Shown: piece by piece, positions 8,053-16,706 of the stretch
Layout of the letters: every line of letters begins with the position of its first letter
How positions within the stretch are numbered: the first letter of the stretch is position 1
Source of the DNA: an uncultured Collinsella sp.
GTDB lineage: Bacteria; Actinomycetota; Coriobacteriia; Coriobacteriales; Coriobacteriaceae
Reading direction: 5' to 3'
NCBI GenBank assembly: GCA_902472315.1
Contig: CABRNM010000003.1
Coordinates: forward strand, 61,248 to 125,247
Length of the DNA stretch: 64,000 nt
Position numbers and translations under genes: made by a program
The notes under the pieces: model-generated
What the model was told of the DNA's origin: nothing
What the model saw: the letters and a program-made list of their open reading frames with translations, nothing else
Databases searched by the model: none

Positions 8053-9309
8053 CTAAGCGGACTTCTTCTTGCTGTCGGAGACCATCATGTAGACGGTGAG
8101 CACGACGGCGATGGCGGCGATCACAATGGCGCCGTAGAAAGACTGCTGGTAGGCGGCGCTGCCGGCCTCGGCGTGATACAGCACGGCGGTGATGGGCTGG
8201 CTGATCCAGGTGGAAGCGGCATAGCCCAGGAACATGATGCCGTAGTTGACGCCGATGTTGCTGGTGCCAAAGGCGCCACCGGTGAGCGGCGGGTAGATGA
8301 CGAGCAGGGCGCCAAAGCTAAAGCCGAGCAGGGCGAGTGCCACAAAGAACATGCTCTGCGTAAAGCTCATCGACATGATGACGAGCGCGACGATGGTGAC
8401 GACAAGGCTGATGAGCAGCGACTTATAGGCGCCGAGCTTGTCGATGATCTGGCCAAAGGACAGGCGGCCGACCAGGTTGGCGCAGGTGTTGACGGAGACC
8501 ACCACACCGCCGAGGGCGACGGCCGCGGCGCTCGTGGGGTCGGCGAAGAGCTGGACGGCGGCGATGGAGGCAACCTTGCCCACGAGCAGGGTACCCGCGG
8601 TGGCGGCGAAGGCGAAGGTGATGATGAGGACCCAGAAGCGCGGGGTCTTGACCATCTCGCCCGGGGTGAGGTCACCGAAGGTGCCGGCATGTGCGCCACC
8701 CTTGGGGGCCTCGAAGCACTCGGGCAGCCAACCGGCCTCGGGGGCCTTCAGGAACAGGGCGGAGGCGGCGATCGTCACAAAGAAGATGACGCCGAGTGCC
8801 TTGAGGGCGCCAAAGATGCCCAGGCTCGGGATGAGCAGCGAGGCGAGCACCGGGGACAGCACGGCGGGGCCGGCGGTCGAAGCGGCCAGGGTGATGCCGG
8901 AGGCAAGGCCCTTCTTGTCGATGAACCACTTTTGGCCGGTGGTGAGCGCCGGGTTGTAGCCCAGGCCGTTGCCGATGGCGGCGACGAGCGAGAACCACAG
9001 GTAGAACTGCCACGGCTCGGTGACGGTGCCGGACATGAACCAGCCCACGCCGTAGCACGCGGCGGCGGCGATCACGACGTTGCGCGGGCCGATCTTATCG
9101 GAGATGCGGCCGGCGAAGATGCCCGTCACGGCCATGATGGTCTGAAAGACCGGGAACGCCCAGGTAAGGGCGCTCGACCACTCGGGGTAGACGGCGAGCA
9201 GGTTCTTGCTCACGACGGAATACAGCGCGATGGAGCTGATGAAGAACATGGTGACGCACGCGGCGGAAAGCACGACGGCGCGACCCTTGTTGGAGTTGGT
9301 GGAAGCCAT
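8053..9309 (-). CDS. MFS transporter, OFA (oxalate/formate antiporter) family
   Basis: A 418-aa inner-membrane carrier with about 12 predicted hydrophobic helices. The loop GRISDKIGPRNVV (after TM2) is the MFS motif between TM2 and TM3, and GNGLGYNPALTTGQKWF in the TM4-TM5 region is typical of the OFA subfamily. OFA carriers move small organic anions. Sitting between an SDR and a Gfo/Idh enzyme, it most likely imports the substrate of those dehydrogenases. Start ATG at 9309; the sequence ahead is AAAGAGTCCA. Confidence 0.9.
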   Translation of the reverse strand: MASTNSNKGRAVVLSAACVTMFFISSIALYSVVSKNLLAVYPEWSSALTWAFPVFQTIMAVTGIFAGRISDKIGPRNVVIAAAACYGVGWFMSGTVTEPWQFYLWFSLVAAIGNGLGYNPALTTGQKWFIDKKGLASGITLAASTAGPAVLSPVLASLLIPSLGIFGALKALGVIFFVTIAASALFLKAPEAGWLPECFEAPKGGAHAGTFGDLTPGEMVKTPRFWVLIITFAFAATAGTLLVGKVASIAAVQLFADPTSAAAVALGGVVVSVNTCANLVGRLSFGQIIDKLGAYKSLLISLVVTIVALVIMSMSFTQSMFFVALALLGFSFGALLVIYPPLTGGAFGTSNIGVNYGIMFLGYAASTWISQPITAVLYHAEAGSAAYQQSFYGAIVIAAIAVVLTVYMMVSDSKKKSA

Positions 9310-9375
9310 TGGACTCTTTCTAATCGATACGGGGGAGGAGCGGGCGTGTCCGCGGGACCTCCCTGTCAGGTTGGT

Positions 9376-10257
9376 TTACTGGTCAGTCGGCTTGGCGACG
9401 CCGGACTCATCGGACCAGAGCTCGACACCCTTGTTCTTAAGGTAGTTGTCGGCATAGGCGCGACGGCCGCCGGGCTTGGCGGTGAGGTCGCCCATCATGT
9501 TGGAGAAGCCGCCGTCGACCTTGATGGCGTCGCCGGTGGTAAAGTCCGAGCGCTTGGACGCCAGGAACATGACGGCGTTGGCGATATCGCTGACCTCGCC
9601 GATGCGGCGCGTGGCGATCAGACGGCTGCGGCTCTTTTCGACCTCGGGGTCGGCGTAGAAGTTGGCCGACATCGGGGTCTTAACGAAGCAGGGTTCGACG
9701 CAGTTGGAGCGGACGCCGTAGGGGCCCCACTCGGCGGCGAGCATCTTGGACATCATGTTGACGCCGGCCTTGGTGGAGCTGTACACGCCCGAGAACGTCT
9801 CGGGGGAGTGGCTGGCGACGGTCGAGATGTGCACCAGGCGACCCTGGCCGGCCTTGATCATCTCGCGACCAAAGCGCTGCGAGGTGATGAAGTAACCGGT
9901 GAGGTTGACGTTGAGCACCTGCTCCCAGTCGCTCAGCGGCAGGTCCTCCATGGCGGCGAAGCGCAGGATACCGGCGGTGTTGACGAGGACGTCGACGCGG
10001 CCGAAGTTGGCGATGGTTGCGTCGACGGCAGCCTGAACCTCGGCCTCGTCGGTGGCGTTCATCTTGTAGCCCTCGGCGTGGATGCCAAATTCGGCAGCGA
10101 GGTCGGCGGCAGCGGCCTTGACCTTCTCCTCGTCCAGGTCGAGCATGACGACGTTGGCGCCATTGCGGGCGAACTCGCGGCAGATCTCGGCGCCCATACC
10201 GCCGAGCGCGCCAGTCACGGCGCAGACATCGCCCTCGAGCTTAAGCCAATTGCTCAT
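9376..10257 (-). CDS. SDR-family NAD(P)-dependent oxidoreductase
   Basis: A 293-aa classical short-chain dehydrogenase. The cofactor loop is VTGALGGMG (about residues 14-22), followed by the NAG-like NTAGI motif, with catalytic Tyr159 and Lys163 in YSSTK and GDAIKVDGG near the end. The ~45-residue C-terminal extension after the core is longer than usual. It could oxidise a polyol, sugar acid or steroid hydroxyl; sequence alone does not decide. It is first in the minus-strand cluster, divergent from a LysR regulator, the usual layout for substrate-induced control. Confidence 0.88.
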   Translation of the reverse strand: MSNWLKLEGDVCAVTGALGGMGAEICREFARNGANVVMLDLDEEKVKAAAADLAAEFGIHAEGYKMNATDEAEVQAAVDATIANFGRVDVLVNTAGILRFAAMEDLPLSDWEQVLNVNLTGYFITSQRFGREMIKAGQGRLVHISTVASHSPETFSGVYSSTKAGVNMMSKMLAAEWGPYGVRSNCVEPCFVKTPMSANFYADPEVEKSRSRLIATRRIGEVSDIANAVMFLASKRSDFTTGDAIKVDGGFSNMMGDLTAKPGGRRAYADNYLKNKGVELWSDESGVAKPTDQ

Positions 10258-10326
10258 AGGAACTTCCCTTCTTGTGCCTCCCGGTGGGCCGCTCCCATTA
10301 ATCGACCCACGTGGTTTTCGCTGGTT

Positions 10327-10355
10327 ATCGTATGCTTTGCATTTGCGCAGGTGAA
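10327..10355 (-). promoter_or_regulatory. Candidate promoter of the SDR-OFA-Gfo/Idh cluster
   Basis: On the minus strand TTCACC, 17 nt, TACGAT, about 70 bp ahead of the SDR start. GAATTGC occurs twice (10353 and 10370) beside it, which could be LysR half-sites. By-eye match only. Confidence 0.35.
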
Positions 10356-10490
10356 TTGCATATTTGTTAGAATTGCGTTAACCGTAGGTTTACACTGTGC
10401 GATGCAGTTTATTCTCAATTGAGCGCGTGACCTGCGAAAACAACCCCCTGTGGCACCATGCGGTCACAGGCGCGAAAACGGGAGATTGAC

Positions 10491-11369
10491 GTGTACGATC
10501 GACGACTCGAGGCCATATCGGCTGCCGCGGAGCTGGGAAGCTTCTCGCGTGCGGCGGCAAAATTGCGTGTGTCGACTCCGGCGCTCGTCAAGCAGGTGTC
10601 GGGCTTCGAGGCCGAGTTCGGCATCACGCTGTTCGAACGCTCGCACTCAGGCGTTAAGGTGACGCCGGCCGGCGCACTACTGGTGGACGACGCGCGCTCG
10701 ATCATGCGGCAGTCCGAGGACGCACTGCGCCGTGCCCGACGTGCGGCGGGCGACGGCGGTGCCGTGCGCCTGGGCGTGTCGATGATGTGTCCGGGGCGCC
10801 AAACGCTTTCGATGTGGACGGGCATCCACGATCTGGAGCCGTCGCTGCGATTTGAGATTGTGCCGGTAAGCGACCTCTACGACGAGCGCGAATCCGTCAT
10901 GCGCAGCCTTGGTCGCGAGGTGGATGTAGTGCAGTCGAGTTTTTCGACGCCGCGCTGGGGTGATGCCTGCCAAAAGCTCCGCATCGTCAACGTGCCGTTT
11001 TATATCGACGTGCCGCGCACGAGCCCGCTGGCGCGCAAGACACGCATTACGGTCGCCGACTTGGAGGGCATGCGCCTGCGCGTGCTCCGCCACGGCAACG
11101 ACGCCATGGACAGCCTGCGCATCGACCTGTTGGCCGACGGCGGCGTGGACGTGATTGACGTGGATAGCTTCGACTTTGCGCTCTTTAACGAGGCGGAGGA
11201 AAAGGGCGACGCGGTGCTCACCTGCGGCGCATGGTCGGGCGTGCACCCGGCCTTTGTGGGCGTGCCGTTCCTGTGCGGTCGCGAGGTACCGGTCTTTCTG
11301 CACTACCCGCTCGAGCCCACCCTCCAAGTCCAAAAATTCGTCAACGCCATGGCCCAACTCCTTAACTAG
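10491..11369 (+). CDS. LysR-family transcriptional regulator
   Basis: A 292-aa regulator. The N-terminal winged helix-turn-helix (AAAELGSFSRAAAKLRVSTPALVKQV, described in two parts as the recognition region around residues 10-35) is followed by the LysR linker helix and a substrate-binding domain from about residue 90. I chose GTG at 10491 because GGGAG lies 6 nt ahead; an ATG at 10458 in the same frame has no clear ribosome site. It is divergent from the SDR gene and probably controls that cluster in response to its substrate or an intermediate. Confidence 0.85.
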   Translation: MYDRRLEAISAAAELGSFSRAAAKLRVSTPALVKQVSGFEAEFGITLFERSHSGVKVTPAGALLVDDARSIMRQSEDALRRARRAAGDGGAVRLGVSMMCPGRQTLSMWTGIHDLEPSLRFEIVPVSDLYDERESVMRSLGREVDVVQSSFSTPRWGDACQKLRIVNVPFYIDVPRTSPLARKTRITVADLEGMRLRVLRHGNDAMDSLRIDLLADGGVDVIDVDSFDFALFNEAEEKGDAVLTCGAWSGVHPAFVGVPFLCGREVPVFLHYPLEPTLQVQKFVNAMAQLLN

Positions 11370-11466
11370 CTAATTTAGGACGGGGCTTTTTAGCTACTTT
11401 CGCCGCACTACCAGCACAATGCGAAAAATGATGCGAAAAATGACTGCAAATCGGTCACGCATGATT

Positions 11467-11495
11467 TTGCTTTTGCCCTGGGCTGGTTGTAGAAT
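11467..11495 (+). promoter_or_regulatory. Candidate promoter of the pilus locus
   Basis: TTGCTT, 17 nt, TAGAAT. The -10 box is 5/6 and the -35 box weak. It sits about 100 bp ahead of the adhesin start and upstream of a G8 tract (11551-11558). The preceding spacer has a direct duplication of ATGCGAAAAATG. Confidence 0.4.
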
Positions 11496-11550
11496 CAAAA
11501 AGCTTAAACGAACTACTTGTGCAGCTTGCGCGAAAGCTCGGGCTGCGGCT

Positions 11551-11558
11551 GGGGGGGG
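11551..11558 (+). repeat. Poly-G tract (8 G) in the adhesin leader
   Basis: Uninterrupted run of eight G between the candidate promoter and the adhesin start. It lies about 8 nt ahead of an in-frame GTG (11567) and could act as a ribosome-binding stretch of variable length. Confidence 0.8.
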
Positions 11559-11596
11559 ATGCGCCCGTGCAGGGTCCTTTCGGTCATATTGCGTCG

Positions 11597-14500
11597 ATGC
11601 GCCGCACCTTTATGATGTTGGCAGCGGCCTTATGCGTGTTCGTTATGGCCGGGGGGGGGTTGCCCTCGCGCGCGTACGGTGACGATGGCAACCTTATAAC
11701 AAACCCAAACTTTCTTAACCAAGCTACTGGCTGGTCGACGACCTCTCCGAATGAGAGAATCGGCGAGACGATGAAGCTCGAGCTTTCCACGCAGCTCCTC
11801 AAGCCCCAAACGAACACCAAACAAGCTAACGGCAATCACTTTGCGCTTGCGTGGAATTTTAGGCCACAGGGCACCAATCTTTATTTTGAACCTGGATCAA
11901 CCTACACCACCTTTTCCACCCAGAGCGGCGCCACGTACGAGTGGGGCCTAAACCATCGCGCCGCAACCGACCACGACGTGCTGATGCTCACGATGGGTCC
12001 TCAACAGGAGAATCTGTCGATTAACAGCGCAGGCCAAGACCAGCTTATGCAGCTGCGGGCTTGGCTTAAGGCGCAGGTCAAGATGCCCCAGGGAAATACC
12101 GTTGAGCAGTACACCGTTTACAGCGATCCCTTTGCTGCAAACGGCGGATTTGCTGGTAACAGTGCTGATGGATCCCACTTTTCGTTTGAACAGAGCGACG
12201 GTCGCATCGCGCTTTCTGTGTGGCTCGTAAGCTCTAACGGACAGGGTTGGTTCTCCTTTGGCACCAACAGCACGCATTATTATCGAGATCTTCCCGAGGA
12301 AGACGATGAGTTTGCCTATCAGGCTGACTATACCGCAGCGTCCGACAAAACGATGCTTGCGCTGACTTGCTACGATTCAAATCTTACGGGGGAGAACGAA
12401 CAATACCGGGAGTGGTTTGGTAATCTGGTCAACGACGTTCACGTGGAAAAGCAGGGCACACGCGACATCTATAGCGACTTTGCCAAGGTGTATTGGGAAA
12501 ATTCGTCCGAGACCATGACAACGCTCACAAACTATGCGTTCTCGACCTCGAATCTTAAGAACGAGAATACGAACATTGCTAACGGCAGCTTTGAAGAGGA
12601 TATACATCTAGGGAACCAGAGGCCCAGCAAGTTTACGTTGTGCTCGCCCCATTGGCGTACGACCGAGACGGACCATCGTATCGAGATCGTTGCCAAGAAC
12701 GACTACTATATCGACCCAGTTGGGCATTCTGTTACGTTTACGCCCTCCGATGGTGACTATGCAGCCGAGCTCAACGCACACGAGGCGAGTTCGCTCTACC
12801 AATATGTGACGACCGAGCCGGGAAAACAGTACGAGTGGGGGCTCGACCACCGCGGCCGCTCGGGTCGAGACGCCATGGCCCTTATCATCGGTCCGCGACA
12901 AGAAAACGAGCCGTACAAGGACAATCAAAAGGCACTCGATCAGTACCAGCAAATTGTTCAATGGATTCAAATGAGCGTCGACAACTATGTCGGCTTGGAT
13001 GTGGTCAATTTTTCCCAATCGGGCTGCAGCAAAAAGATCATCCTGTATTCAACCAAGTTTGACAAAGTGGGCGGATTTGCCAATGCGTCCAGCGGAAGCG
13101 CGTTCTCATGGACGGCCGATGCGGAGCATACCGAAAAATGGTGCGTATGGATCATGGCGTCCGAAAACGACGCGTGGGCTTCCTACGGTTCCAACGCGCT
13201 CGAGCAGAGCAAAAAGGTTGACTACGACTATACCTACACCATTCCGGATGGCCAAAACCAGAGCGTCTTTGCTTTTGTGGCCTACAACACGGCCAACGGG
13301 AGCAATTCGACCGGCAACTTCCTCGACAATATCTCGTTTAGGGAGTTCTATCGCATCGAGACATACACGACGCCCAACGGAAGCGGAACGTATTTTTATA
13401 ACGCCAATACCAAGACGGCGGACTTTACCTATGCCAAAAACTACGTAGGTAAACAGGAGAAGAACTCCTACTTTATGGTCGATGCCAAACGCGATGACGG
13501 GGCAGTCTTTATCGGTGCTTTTGTCAACGGCGAGTTCTATTCCGCAGACGACGACGCACATTGGACCAGATTGGAAGATGGTACCTATCGCTTTGAGGTC
13601 GACAAGGTCACAAAGCACTACAAAGTGCACCTCGTGTTTTCCAAGGCAGGCGTTCAATACGATGTGAACGGCGGCAAAGCGTATCACTACGATCCGTACA
13701 ATGAGTCCACGGGCGATTTCGTACAGCTTTCTGGCGCTGGAGCGAGCTATACCTCCCATGCTGCCGTTGGACAAAACGACGACTGGAAGTTTATGGGCTG
13801 GGAGTACGCGGGCTCGGGAAAAGCCGTTCGCTTCGATGCCAAACACACGGTGACCCATACAGCTCCCGAGGGCACCACGGATTCCGGCACTCTTACCATT
13901 AAGGGCAAGAAGGTCAATCCGGATACCGGTGCTGTGGGCGATGCGGTAACCGTCGAAAACATTCCCGAGAGCCAGGGCGCGACGTTCGTGGCGCAATGGA
14001 AGTATCGTCAGGCCTTTGTTGCCCAGCTTAAAAATGCCGATGGCACGTGGAGCAACGTAACGACGGGCGGCACGGTCAGCTCCAAGCTTAAGGGGGCAAA
14101 GGGCTCCATCGATGCCGGGGATGGCTCGGGCAAGGACGAGGACGCGTACAAAAAATCGGGCGTTGCCTACTTTGTGGATGACGGCACGTTTGTGGAGGCG
14201 GTGGCCGCTCCCAAGGAGGGCTATCACTTTGAGGGTTGGTACGACCTATCGAATCCGGACGCCCCGGAGCTGCTGTCGTCTTCACCCACCTATACGTACA
14301 ACGTAAAAGATCGCCATACGGGATGCGTATACGCACGATTCACCCCGCGCACCTACACACTCAAGGTTTCCAAGAGCGTTACGGGCAATATGGGCGACAA
14401 GCGTGCCTACTTTAAGATGACGGCGACCTTTACGGGCCTCAAGGCTGGTCAGACCTACGCCATCGAGTATTCGGATGCGTCTGCCCAAGGCAGCCATGCG

Positions 14501-14902
14501 CTCGTGGCGCGACCGAATGATCGGGCCGAGACCGTGGAAAACAAGACGGCCTTTACGGCCGATGGCCAGGGCAAGGCGACCGTGCCGTTTGCCGTTAAGG
14601 ACGGCCTGACCGTTTCGATTAAGGCGCTGGATTACAACGCGGTCTATACCGTGAGCGAAGACGATTATTCGTCGTTGGGGTACCACGCCGAGCTTACGGG
14701 TGCGAGCGGCACGCTCAACGGTCCGCGTGTGACCGTTGCCGTTGAAGCTAAGGCCACCAATTCCCGACAGGTCGCGGTGCCTACGGGTATTACGCGCAAC
14801 CCCATCTATGCCCTGGCGATTTTGGCCGCCGGCGTGCTGTTGGCTACGGGCATGGTTGCGCTGCGTTTACGCCGCGGCTCCAAGAGGGGCGGGCGCCTAT
14901 GA
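11597..14902 (+). CDS. Large sortase-anchored surface adhesin, probable pilus tip protein
   Basis: A 1101-aa secreted wall protein. It has a signal peptide (MRRTFMMLAAALCVFVMAGG, mature end near AYG), then two tandem related jelly-roll-like modules (about 30-310 and 320-590), each with a YEWGL(N/D)HR..GP(Q/R)QEN core, then InlB-like repeat segments (FMGWEY, FEGWYD) and a pilin-type isopeptide domain (KVSKSVTGNMGDK, Glu in VSEDDY, Asn in ATNSR). It ends in a VPTGI sorting signal, a membrane helix and RLRRGSKR. It is first gene of a pilus operon, so probably the tip or ancillary subunit that binds a host or glycan ligand. GTG 11567 and GTG 11519 are alternative starts. Nine G in a row lie inside the signal peptide. 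Confidence 0.82.
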   Translation: MRRTFMMLAAALCVFVMAGGGLPSRAYGDDGNLITNPNFLNQATGWSTTSPNERIGETMKLELSTQLLKPQTNTKQANGNHFALAWNFRPQGTNLYFEPGSTYTTFSTQSGATYEWGLNHRAATDHDVLMLTMGPQQENLSINSAGQDQLMQLRAWLKAQVKMPQGNTVEQYTVYSDPFAANGGFAGNSADGSHFSFEQSDGRIALSVWLVSSNGQGWFSFGTNSTHYYRDLPEEDDEFAYQADYTAASDKTMLALTCYDSNLTGENEQYREWFGNLVNDVHVEKQGTRDIYSDFAKVYWENSSETMTTLTNYAFSTSNLKNENTNIANGSFEEDIHLGNQRPSKFTLCSPHWRTTETDHRIEIVAKNDYYIDPVGHSVTFTPSDGDYAAELNAHEASSLYQYVTTEPGKQYEWGLDHRGRSGRDAMALIIGPRQENEPYKDNQKALDQYQQIVQWIQMSVDNYVGLDVVNFSQSGCSKKIILYSTKFDKVGGFANASSGSAFSWTADAEHTEKWCVWIMASENDAWASYGSNALEQSKKVDYDYTYTIPDGQNQSVFAFVAYNTANGSNSTGNFLDNISFREFYRIETYTTPNGSGTYFYNANTKTADFTYAKNYVGKQEKNSYFMVDAKRDDGAVFIGAFVNGEFYSADDDAHWTRLEDGTYRFEVDKVTKHYKVHLVFSKAGVQYDVNGGKAYHYDPYNESTGDFVQLSGAGASYTSHAAVGQNDDWKFMGWEYAGSGKAVRFDAKHTVTHTAPEGTTDSGTLTIKGKKVNPDTGAVGDAVTVENIPESQGATFVAQWKYRQAFVAQLKNADGTWSNVTTGGTVSSKLKGAKGSIDAGDGSGKDEDAYKKSGVAYFVDDGTFVEAVAAPKEGYHFEGWYDLSNPDAPELLSSSPTYTYNVKDRHTGCVYARFTPRTYTLKVSKSVTGNMGDKRAYFKMTATFTGLKAGQTYAIEYSDASAQGSHALVARPNDRAETVENKTAFTADGQGKATVPFAVKDGLTVSIKALDYNAVYTVSEDDYSSLGYHAELTGASGTLNGPRVTVAVEAKATNSRQVAVPTGITRNPIYALAILAAGVLLATGMVALRLRRGSKRGGRL
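11651..11659 (+). repeat. Poly-G tract (9 G) inside the adhesin signal peptide
   Basis: Nine consecutive G encode three glycines (AGGGLP) just before the signal cleavage region. Gain or loss of one G would shift the frame of the 1.1-kb-codon gene; the present length keeps it open. Confidence 0.85.
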
Positions 14903-15531
14903 GAAGACATGGCGCCAGCAATGCTGGTGATGGGCCAGCCGCACGAGCGGCCCCGCAGGGAAGACCCCGGGGCTCGCGGTATTCGGCCGCGTCGAACGTG
15001 AGGTTGGGCGCCCATGCGGCGCCAGATCTGGGAGAAGCGGACGACCGGCGCGATATCGTGGGTTTTCTGGCGCGCTTGGCATTTTTTGTCGTGACGCTCT
15101 GGCTGCTCTTTGGCGTGGTCTTGGGCGTGGGTGCAGTCACGACTGGCGAGATGGCCCCGCGTATCTGTTCGGGTGACGTCATGCTCTACTGGAGGTTCAG
15201 CCAGAGCTTCAACGAGGGTGACGTGGTGGTATACACCGCGGATGGCGCAGAGCGCCTAGGCCGCGTGGTTGCCCGTCCCGGTGATGAGGTCACGATTACC
15301 GAGGAAGGCGAGCTCATGGTTAACGGGGCTGTTGTTGTGGAAAGCGACATCACCACGCCGACGCCGCGCTATGAGTCTGCTGTGGACTATCCCGTGCGCC
15401 TGGGAACGGATGAGTTCTTTGTACTGGCAGATTTGCGTGAGGGCGGCCACGACAGCCGCCTGTACGGGCCGATTGCCCGCTCGCAGATCAAGGGCAACGT
15501 GATCAGCGTGCTGCGCAGGTCGAACCTGTAG
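14899..15531 (+). CDS. Signal-peptidase-I-like pilus chaperone (SipA type, catalytic residues absent)
   Basis: A 210-aa protein overlapping the adhesin stop by ATGA. An Arg-rich N-terminal cytoplasmic tail of about 55 residues precedes one membrane helix (ARLAFFVVTLWLLFGVVLGV), and then a type I signal peptidase fold. The usual Ser-Met pair before the conserved Pro reads Glu84-Met85 (GEMAPR), and the usual catalytic Lys position reads Gly121 (RLGRVVARPGD, normally VKRVVGLPGD). The downstream GDSRLYGPI box is kept as HDSRLYGPI. Streptococcus pyogenes SipA has Asp and Gly at the same two sites and is needed for pilus assembly without acting as a normal peptidase. I infer the same job here. Confidence 0.85.
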   Translation: MRRHGASNAGDGPAARAAPQGRPRGSRYSAASNVRLGAHAAPDLGEADDRRDIVGFLARLAFFVVTLWLLFGVVLGVGAVTTGEMAPRICSGDVMLYWRFSQSFNEGDVVVYTADGAERLGRVVARPGDEVTITEEGELMVNGAVVVESDITTPTPRYESAVDYPVRLGTDEFFVLADLREGGHDSRLYGPIARSQIKGNVISVLRRSNL

Positions 15532-15582
15532 GCACGGAGATTGGTTTTATTAAGGGCATATGCCCGAGAGGAAGGATACAAC

Positions 15583-16686
15583 ATGAAAACTGGAAAGAGA
15601 CGACTGACAGCATTTGCAGTTGTGGCTGCCACGATGCTGCTGGCTTTGGTGGGAGTTGTCGCGCCCGCGTGGGCGGAGGACAGTGCCGCTCAACCGCATC
15701 TGCCGGTAAAAGACAACAAGGTTACGATCACCTCGACGCTTACCATGAATGAGAATGCCGTGGTGCCTAATGCGACGTTTAACTATTCGATTGCGCCGGC
15801 GGATGAGGAGAGTGAGCTTGCGAGCACGAGCGGTATGCCCGTTTATGCTGGAGTGACAGACGCCGTCACGCTTTCGCCGACTTCCGTTAATTTTTCCAAC
15901 AAAGGCCTTACAAGCACAGAGAATACCGGTGAGAAAACTAAGACAATAACCGCCAAACTGAGTGCCGAAATTAAAACCTCTCTGTTCAAGGCTCCGGGTA
16001 TCTATCGATATAAAATTACGCAGACGCCGTCAGGGCTGGACGGTCTCAACGTTACATACAAGGAGCTCTTCCTGGATGTTTACGTAGAAAACGAAGAGAA
16101 TGGCGGTTCGGGCTATGTTGTTAAGGGCTGTATTCTTAGAACAGAAGCAGGCTCGGGCGAGAAGACCGCAGGTTTTTTGAACAAATATGTCACCCATAAG
16201 CTGACTATCACAAAGGTCGTCAAGGGCAACCAAGGTGACAAGAATAAGGACTTTAATTTTACCTTCACGATTAAAGGCGCTGACGGGGAGAGCTATGAGT
16301 ACGCCACTGTGAAAAACGGTGCCACCACCATGAGCCAAACTCCAGCTACGTCGGGAACTGCGGTTACCGTAAGCCTTAAGCATGGGGAATCCGTCATCGT
16401 TTACGGTCTCTCATCGGAGGATAAATTCGCCGTAACTGAGGCGGATTATCATGGCGACGGTTATAAGACGTCGTACAAGATTGGTGATGGCACCAATTCG
16501 ACAGAAGGTAGCTCTATTGTCGAGGAAGCTATCGGTGCTTACGACACCACGGTGATCTTTACCAACACCAAGGATGTTACCGTTCCGACCGATGTTATTC
16601 GGACGGTCGTTCCCTATGCGGCAATCGTCGCGTTTGCTGCCGTGATGGGCGTGGTCTTCTTCCGTCCTCGTCGTAATCGTCGTTAA
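15583..16686 (+). CDS. FctA/Spy0128-like pilus backbone subunit
   Basis: A 367-aa major pilin. It has a signal peptide ending AWAED, then two Ig-like domains aligned by eye to streptococcal Spy0128. Domain 2 (about 205-335) keeps the isopeptide triad: Lys in LTITKVVKGN, Glu in FAVTEAD, Asn in VIFTNTK. Domain 1 keeps Asn (GFLNKY) but has Ser for the Lys (VTITST) and Gln for the Glu (YRYKITQ), so its internal bond should be lost. It ends in VPTDV, a hydrophobic helix and RPRRNRR; the family motif is VPTG. It is polymerised by the sortase downstream. Strong GAGAGGAAGGA ribosome site before ATG 15583. Confidence 0.88.
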   Translation: MKTGKRRLTAFAVVAATMLLALVGVVAPAWAEDSAAQPHLPVKDNKVTITSTLTMNENAVVPNATFNYSIAPADEESELASTSGMPVYAGVTDAVTLSPTSVNFSNKGLTSTENTGEKTKTITAKLSAEIKTSLFKAPGIYRYKITQTPSGLDGLNVTYKELFLDVYVENEENGGSGYVVKGCILRTEAGSGEKTAGFLNKYVTHKLTITKVVKGNQGDKNKDFNFTFTIKGADGESYEYATVKNGATTMSQTPATSGTAVTVSLKHGESVIVYGLSSEDKFAVTEADYHGDGYKTSYKIGDGTNSTEGSSIVEEAIGAYDTTVIFTNTKDVTVPTDVIRTVVPYAAIVAFAAVMGVVFFRPRRNRR

Positions 16687-16706
16687 AACAGCGAGGATTA
16701 CAGCCG

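Noticed and set aside
6886..10422. Very long open frame (1178 codons) on the plus strand
   Set aside because: It lies antisense to three clear genes in matching codon register, and its composition (Gly/Val/His/Ala rich) is the shadow expected in GC-rich DNA.
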